Shown in pieces: positions 5,687 through 9,640 of a stretch of DNA of 9,640 nucleotides. The notes below the pieces were generated by a model. That model was not told where the DNA came from. It saw only the letters and a program-made list of their open reading frames with translations, and ran no database searches. Positions within the stretch are counted from its first letter, which is position 1; every line of letters begins with the position of its first letter. The position numbers and the translations under genes were made by a program. This DNA is from an uncultured Burkholderiales bacterium (lineage in GTDB: Bacteria > Pseudomonadota > Gammaproteobacteria > Burkholderiales > Burkholderiaceae_E), in NCBI GenBank assembly GCA_903831925.1, contig CAIKZV010000576.1:1-9640 (forward strand), written 5' to 3'.

Positions 5687-7795
5687 TCAGCCGCCGCGGC
5701 TGGTGAGTCCGGCATAGATCTCGCCGAGCGCGGCCGGCAGCGTCGCCACATCGTCGATCACGCGGTAGCGATCGGGCGAGCACATCCTGCGCAGGTAATC
5801 ATGGCCGCCCGGGTCGATGGTCACGCAGAAGGTCGCGATGCCGGCGCGCTCGGCCTCCCGCAGCGCCTGCGCGGTGTCCTGGATGCCGTACTCCTCGCTG
5901 TTGCGGTCGGGGCCGTAGTCGGTGTCCTGCGGATAGCCGTCCGAGACCAGGATCAGCAGACGCAGCGGTGACGGCTGGCGCGCCAGTTTGGCCGCGGCAT
6001 GACGGATGGCCGGGCCCATGCGGGTCGAGCCGCGCGGCTCGATCGCGGCGAGTGCGGCCCAGACTGCGCGTCTGACCGGTTCGCCGAATTCCTTGGCGAT
6101 ATGGAATTCGACGTTGTCGCGGCCGCTGCCGGAAAATCCATAGATCGCGTGCGCATCACCCAGCGTGGCCAGTCCTTCGGCCATCAGTGCGAGCGAATCC
6201 TTGGCGACATCGATGACGCGGCGTCGCTTGGCCAGGTTACCGGCATCGGGCGGACTGCCGTAGACCCCATAGAGCAGCGTTCCGGCATCGACCACCGGGG
6301 GCGAATCGTCGTCGTCGCGCGACGTCTCGACCGAGGTCGGCGCCTCGGGCAGGGCGAGTGAGGTCGATGCGCTCATATCGAGCAGGAAGGCCGCTGCGAC
6401 ATCGCGCTCCAGCGGGTCGCGTCGGACATGGAGCCGATCATCCGAGGCGCTGCCGCTGCGACGATCGATCACCGCCGCCACCATGCCTTCGAGATCGATA
6501 TCGTCGCCGCTTGCGACACCGCGCACCCGGCGCGGTGCCATCGGGCGCAGCTGCGCGAAGCGATGCCGGATATCGCGCAGCAGATCGGGATAGCGTTTGC
6601 GCACCGCCTGCGCGAAGTCGAAGTCCGTGCCGCGCAGGCGATGCTCGTGCACCCGGCACCAGGCTCGCAGATAGCTGCGTTCCAGGTGATGCCATTCGTC
6701 GTACAGAAAGCTGCCGGTGGTGGTGCGTGCGCCGGCTCGCCAGCGCGCGGGCGCGTTGGCGCCGGGCAGGGGCTCGTCCTCGCTGCCCTCGCCATCGTCA
6801 AGCTCATTGAGGGCATCGGCGGGCGTGGTGTCCGAGCTGGCCGGCGCGCCGCCGGCCGCCGTCTCGCTCGCGGCCTGTGCCTTGCCGCCGGCGGGTTTCA
6901 GCGAGGCGTCGTCAGCATCGTCGGGGGTGCGTCTGCCGCGTCCGCGCTCCGGTGTGTCATCGCTGTCATCCTCGTTCCCGCCCTGGCCACCGCGGCGGGT
7001 CAGACCTGGGCGATCGCCGGGAATCTGCGGCCCCGGCTCGCGATGCATCGCACCGGTCACCGTGAAGGTCTTGCGCTGCGGCCTCGGTCGGGTCGCAAAG
7101 CCATCGAGCAGCGCGGCGATGCGCCGGGCGGTCTCGGCGCAATCCCGGGCGCTCGCGCCGGGTCGTCGCACGGTGACGGCCAGCGACAGAATCCTGCCCA
7201 GGAGGCTGTCGTCGTTGTGTTCGCGCCTGATGGCCTCGCCCAGCGAGGCTCGCGCCAGGCCATCGATCAGCGCGGCCAGCGCACCCCGCGGTTCATACGA
7301 TCCGCGCAGCGCCAGACCGCAGGCCTGCAGACGAGCCAGATCGGCGCGCGCGCCCGGATAGTGGCGTGCGATGACCGCATCGACCCGCATGCGTTCGAGC
7401 AGGCCGAAGAGCCGCCGCTCGATGCGCCGGGGAGTGTCAGGGGCGGGCGGTGGGGGTCGAAGCGGATGTCTTGGACGCGGAGGTGCCGCGGCTGACGAGA
7501 ACCCCGGCGCTTCGCCGCGCAATGTCTCGCGCATGACCGCGATGCGCAGGGCAGCGCGATGGTCGGCAGCCGAGCCCAGTCCTCGCATGGCGCTCGCGAT
7601 GGTGAGCATCGCCGGATCAGCGCTCATCGGCCTCAGCCAGGCCGAGGCTGCGCCGGCCGACGAGGGCGCAAGGCGTACCGGCCGCTGTCCGATGGCCTGC
7701 GCAAAAAGCGCCAGCGATCGGTGGGCCGCATCGAAGTGGCCGCGGCCCCGATCGAGCTCGACGTTTGCCCCGCCAGACAGGGTCGAGGCGCTCAC
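5687..7795 (-). CDS. CbbO/NorD-type VWA-domain protein, partner of the MoxR-type ATPase
   Basis: This is probably the adaptor of a CbbQ-CbbO / NorQ-NorD machine, in which a VWA protein links an AAA+ ring to the enzyme being activated. The 702-residue product has an N-terminal helical region (1-240) interrupted by a proline-rich stretch (about 104-124). A low-complexity acidic/Gly/Ala linker follows (about 253-356), then the middle motif D-E-W near 366-368 leading to R-A-W-C (378-381), as in NorD-like proteins. The C-terminal VWA domain (about 465-690) has a complete metal-binding MIDAS: D473-M-S475-A-S477, T591 and D619. About 35 residues rich in Asp, Ser and Pro follow the first MIDAS element, looking like an inserted loop. 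The start is GTG, supported by GGTGAG six bases upstream, 30 bp after the ATPase stop, so the two are surely one operon. CbbO (RuBisCO activation) and NorD (nitric oxide reductase activation) cannot be told apart here, since no client gene is in the window. Confidence 0.88.
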   Translation of the reverse strand: MSASTLSGGANVELDRGRGHFDAAHRSLALFAQAIGQRPVRLAPSSAGAASAWLRPMSADPAMLTIASAMRGLGSAADHRAALRIAVMRETLRGEAPGFSSAAAPPRPRHPLRPPPPAPDTPRRIERRLFGLLERMRVDAVIARHYPGARADLARLQACGLALRGSYEPRGALAALIDGLARASLGEAIRREHNDDSLLGRILSLAVTVRRPGASARDCAETARRIAALLDGFATRPRPQRKTFTVTGAMHREPGPQIPGDRPGLTRRGGQGGNEDDSDDTPERGRGRRTPDDADDASLKPAGGKAQAASETAAGGAPASSDTTPADALNELDDGEGSEDEPLPGANAPARWRAGARTTTGSFLYDEWHHLERSYLRAWCRVHEHRLRGTDFDFAQAVRKRYPDLLRDIRHRFAQLRPMAPRRVRGVASGDDIDLEGMVAAVIDRRSGSASDDRLHVRRDPLERDVAAAFLLDMSASTSLALPEAPTSVETSRDDDDSPPVVDAGTLLYGVYGSPPDAGNLAKRRRVIDVAKDSLALMAEGLATLGDAHAIYGFSGSGRDNVEFHIAKEFGEPVRRAVWAALAAIEPRGSTRMGPAIRHAAAKLARQPSPLRLLILVSDGYPQDTDYGPDRNSEEYGIQDTAQALREAERAGIATFCVTIDPGGHDYLRRMCSPDRYRVIDDVATLPAALGEIYAGLTSRGG

Positions 7796-7801
7796 CGCGC
7801 A

Positions 7802-7807
7802 CTCACC
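7802..7807 (-). promoter_or_regulatory. Ribosome binding site deciding the GTG start of the VWA gene
   Basis: GGTGAG on the minus strand lies six bases before the GTG at 7795-7793. This supports the non-ATG start and separate initiation on the shared ATPase-VWA message. It is one of the few recognisable Shine-Dalgarno sites in this window. Confidence 0.55.
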
Positions 7808-7825
7808 GTATGTGCATCGGGCATG

Positions 7826-8704
7826 TCATTCGGCTCGGCCGGGGCTGCCCTCAGGCAGCAGCACGTCGCACACATCGGTGATCGCCCGCCTGACGTCGGC
7901 GTCTTCGGTCAGCGCCCGCGCAATCGCGACGTCGCAGGCGCGCCGCGAGTCGATGCCGCCTTGAATCAGCTTGCCGGCATGCACCAGCGCGCGCGTGCCC
8001 ACGCCGTCGTCCAGGCCGTGTTCGTGCAGATGGCGAACCTTCAGCCCGATCGCGGCAAGGGCCTGCGCGATGGCCGGCTCGGCGCCGCTCTCATGGGCAA
8101 TGATCGCGGCCTCCTGGGCCGGCGGCGGATAGTCGAAGTCGAGTGCCACGAACCGCTGTCGGGTCGAAGGCTTCATGTCCTTGAGCGCACTCTGGTAGCC
8201 GGGGTTGTACGACACCACCAGCAGGAAGTCGGGATGGGCATCGAGCAGTTCGCCGGTCTTGTCGATCGGCAGCACGCGGCGGTGGTCGGTCAGCGCGTGG
8301 ATCACGACGGTTGTGTCCTTGCGGGCTTCAACCACTTCGTCGAGATAGCAGATCGCGCCATTGCGCACCGCACCGGTCAGCGGCCCGTCGCGCCAGACGG
8401 TGGCGTCGTTCGACAGCAGATAGCGGCCGACCAGGTCGGTGGCGGTCAGGTCCTCGTGGCAGGCGACCGTCACCAGTGGCACCTCGAGCGCGCGCCGCGG
8501 CGTGTCGGCCTCGCGAAACAGGCGCCAGGCCATGTGCTCGACGAAGCGGGTCTTGCCGCAGCCGGTCGGGCCCTTGAGCAGCACCGGCAGGCGGGCGCGA
8601 TAGGCGGCTTCGAAGACCGCTATCTCATCGCCCAGCGGCAGGTACCAGGGCTGATCGGACAGGCTGCTGTAGCTCGGCGGTGAGGAGGGTGAGATGGTGT
8701 TCAT
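7826..8704 (-). CDS. CbbQ/NirQ/NorQ/GpvN-family MoxR-type AAA+ ATPase
   Basis: This cytoplasmic AAA+ ATPase is of the MoxR group. Family members form hexameric rings that, with a VWA partner, remodel and activate enzymes such as RuBisCO (CbbQ) or nitric oxide reductase (NorQ). The 292-residue product shows Walker A G45-P-T-G-C-G-K-T52, Walker B with L-D-E at 121-123, sensor 1 around N167 (S-Y-N-P-G-Y), and arginines at 182 and 184 in T-R-Q-R-F that fit the arginine-finger region. The preceding L-P-V-L-L-K and following R-F-V-E-H-M-A-W are characteristic of the CbbQ/NorQ branch. A C-terminal domain (about 210-280) follows. All catalytic elements are intact. The VWA partner starts 30 bp downstream. 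The ATG at 8704 has no Shine-Dalgarno; a TATCAT hexamer ends exactly six bases upstream, suggesting a leaderless message. prfC is divergent, 65 bp away. Confidence 0.92.
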   Translation of the reverse strand: MNTISPSSPPSYSSLSDQPWYLPLGDEIAVFEAAYRARLPVLLKGPTGCGKTRFVEHMAWRLFREADTPRRALEVPLVTVACHEDLTATDLVGRYLLSNDATVWRDGPLTGAVRNGAICYLDEVVEARKDTTVVIHALTDHRRVLPIDKTGELLDAHPDFLLVVSYNPGYQSALKDMKPSTRQRFVALDFDYPPPAQEAAIIAHESGAEPAIAQALAAIGLKVRHLHEHGLDDGVGTRALVHAGKLIQGGIDSRRACDVAIARALTEDADVRRAITDVCDVLLPEGSPGRAE

Positions 8705-8710
8705 CAGGCA

Positions 8711-8716
8711 ATGATA
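8711..8716 (-). promoter_or_regulatory. Possible -10 hexamer of the ATPase-VWA operon, leaderless geometry
   Basis: The minus strand reads TATCAT (five of six consensus bases), followed by six bases (TGCCTG) and the ATG at 8704. Transcription would begin at the start codon. No -35 of quality is visible. The start codon has no Shine-Dalgarno, which agrees with a leaderless message. Confidence 0.35.
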
Positions 8717-8748
8717 TCGGTCGGGCGACGCGGCGCCTGCCGATCGGC

Positions 8749-8757
8749 TGCTACACT
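8749..8757 (+). promoter_or_regulatory. Possible extended -10 of prfC
   Basis: TGC-TACACT is an extended -10 (TGn plus four of six consensus bases), 12 bases before the prfC ATG at 8770. A start about seven bases downstream would leave a leader of only five to seven bases. The run before the ATG (CGCCTCCCT) is pyrimidine-rich and cannot serve as a Shine-Dalgarno. The -35 region is poor. Confidence 0.35.
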
Positions 8758-8769
8758 GCGCGCCTCCCT

Positions 8770-9640
8770 ATGGACGCATCCCCCGACGTGGGTCGCCAGG
8801 TCGCCCGCCGGCGCACCTTCGCCATCATCTCCCACCCCGACGCCGGCAAGACCACGCTGACCGAAAAGCTGCTGCTTTTCGGCGGTGCGATCCAGCTCGC
8901 CGGCACGGTCAAGGCCCGCAAGAGCGCGCGCCATGCCACCTCCGACTGGATGGAAGTCGAAAAGCAGCGCGGCATCTCGGTGGCCAGTTCGGTCATGCAG
9001 TTCGAATACGACGACTGCGTCTTCAATCTGCTCGATACCCCGGGCCACCAGGACTTCTCGGAAGACACCTATCGGGTGCTGACCGCGGTCGATTGCGCGG
9101 TGATGGTGGTCGATGCCGCCAAGGGTGTCGAGGCGCAGACCATCAAGCTGCTCGAGGTCTGCCGCCTGCGCGACACGCCGATCGTCACCTTCGTCAACAA
9201 GCTCGACCGCGAAGTGCGCGAGCCGCTCGAGCTGCTCGACGAGATCGAGTCGGTGCTCGGCATCAAGTGCGCACCGGTCACCTGGCCGATCGGCGCCGGC
9301 AAGCGCTTCAAGGGCGTGTATCACCTGCTGCGCGACGAAGTGCTGCGTTTTGTGCCGGGCGAAGAGCGCGCCAACCAGACCGTACAGGCGATCTCGGGCG
9401 ATGCGCTGGCCGCGCTCGACGCCGAATTTCCCCAGGAAATGGGCAGCATGCGCGACGAGATCGAGTCGGTGCTCGGCATCAAGTGCGCACCGGTCACCTG
9501 GCCGATCGGCGCCGGCAAGCGCTTCAAGGGCGTTTATCACCTGCTGCGCGACGAAGTGCTGCGTTTTGTGCCGGGCGAAGAGCGCGCCAACCAGACCGTA
9601 CAGGCGATCTCGGGCGATGCGCTGGCCGCGCTCGACGCCG
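8770..9640 (+). CDS. prfC: Peptide chain release factor 3 (RF3), partial, with internal tandem duplication
   Basis: RF3 is a ribosome-bound translational GTPase that removes RF1/RF2 after termination. The ATG at 8770 opens a frame that runs off the right edge after 290 codons, a little over half of the usual 530 or so residues. The GTPase elements are clear: G1 S21-H-P-D-A-G-K-T-T29, the R-G-I-S-V-A-S-S segment at 67-74, G3 D89-T-P-G-H93 and G4 N143-K-L-D146. After G4, residues 157-228, which include the family motif T-W-P-I-G-x-G-K-x-F-K-G-V-Y, are repeated from residue 229 to the window edge, in frame. Normal RF3 has this segment once. If real, the protein carries about 72 extra residues between G4 and the end of the G domain, which may impair it; nothing so far interrupts the frame. 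The gene is divergent from the ATPase operon and has no Shine-Dalgarno. Confidence 0.93.
   Translation, partial: MDASPDVGRQVARRRTFAIISHPDAGKTTLTEKLLLFGGAIQLAGTVKARKSARHATSDWMEVEKQRGISVASSVMQFEYDDCVFNLLDTPGHQDFSEDTYRVLTAVDCAVMVVDAAKGVEAQTIKLLEVCRLRDTPIVTFVNKLDREVREPLELLDEIESVLGIKCAPVTWPIGAGKRFKGVYHLLRDEVLRFVPGEERANQTVQAISGDALAALDAEFPQEMGSMRDEIESVLGIKCAPVTWPIGAGKRFKGVYHLLRDEVLRFVPGEERANQTVQAISGDALAALDA
9237..9452 (+). repeat. Tandem duplication in prfC, copy 1 (216 bp)
   Basis: This 216-bp unit (72 codons) is followed directly by a second copy. It opens with CGACGAGATCGAG within L-L-D-E-I-E-S-V and ends within M-G-S-M-R. The base just before the unit differs between the copies (T at 9236, G at 9452), which fixes the left edge of exact repetition at 9237. 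Confidence 0.95.
9453..9640 (+). repeat. Tandem duplication in prfC, copy 2 (188 bp visible)
   Basis: Every visible base matches copy 1 at an offset of 216, except one: T at 9534 where copy 1 has G at 9318 (GTT against GTG, both valine). The window ends before the copy is complete, so the right junction and any further copies cannot be seen. Confidence 0.95.

Noticed and set aside
6428..8683. Two long plus-strand open frames (6428-7495 and 7559-8683) opposite the ATPase/VWA operon
   Set aside because: Both mirror genes with complete catalytic motifs on the minus strand, and their products show no family features; long antisense frames are common at this GC content.
8704..9540. A 278-codon minus-strand frame opposite prfC containing an internal protein repeat
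   Set aside because: The repeat is only the antisense image of the prfC duplication; the plus strand carries the GTPase motifs.

Overview
This is a gene-dense, high-GC stretch of a Gram-negative bacterial chromosome. The tctCBA-type importer with a Bug-family binding protein and the CbbQ/NorQ–CbbO/NorD-type ATPase pair point to a betaproteobacterium, probably Burkholderiales. That placement is an inference from gene content, not a measured phylogeny. No rRNA, tRNA, CRISPR array, transposase or phage gene was seen, and no stretch over about 115 bases lacks a gene.

Layout. Positions 1-4106 hold five genes, all on the minus strand. In transcription order they are a His-rich cation diffusion facilitator (4106-3087), a CNNM/CorC-HlyC membrane protein with a CBS pair (3017-1704), and the tripartite tricarboxylate transporter genes tctC (1591-548), tctB (about 507-25) and the first nine codons of tctA (28-1). 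tctB and tctA overlap by ATGA. A divergent intergenic region (4107-4191) leads to a plus-strand cardiolipin synthase (4192-5631). This gene converges, across 55 bp, on a minus-strand pair: a CbbQ/NorQ-family AAA+ ATPase (8704-7826) and its VWA-domain partner of the CbbO/NorD type (7795-5687). A second divergent region (8705-8769) leads to plus-strand prfC, encoding peptide chain release factor 3, which runs off the right edge.

How the genes work together. TctC captures a carboxylate in the periplasm and TctB/TctA move it across the membrane. The CDF protein and the CorC-like protein are both membrane proteins of cation-handling families, though a shared role is not shown. The ATPase/VWA pair should form a MoxR-type remodelling machine that activates a metal- or cofactor-dependent enzyme. 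The usual clients (RuBisCO, nitric oxide reductase) are not encoded here, so its target is unknown. Cardiolipin synthase and RF3 are housekeeping genes.

Most notable observations. (1) prfC carries an in-frame tandem duplication of 216 bp (72 codons) inside the GTPase-domain region, with one silent difference between copies in the visible part. It starts at a short motif that probably also marked the other end of the duplicated segment. It is either a real, recent alteration of RF3 or an assembly artefact. (2) The CbbQO/NorQD-type pair has no visible client. (3) Several genes lack a Shine-Dalgarno and have a -10-like hexamer 6-8 nt before the start codon, the geometry of leaderless transcripts.
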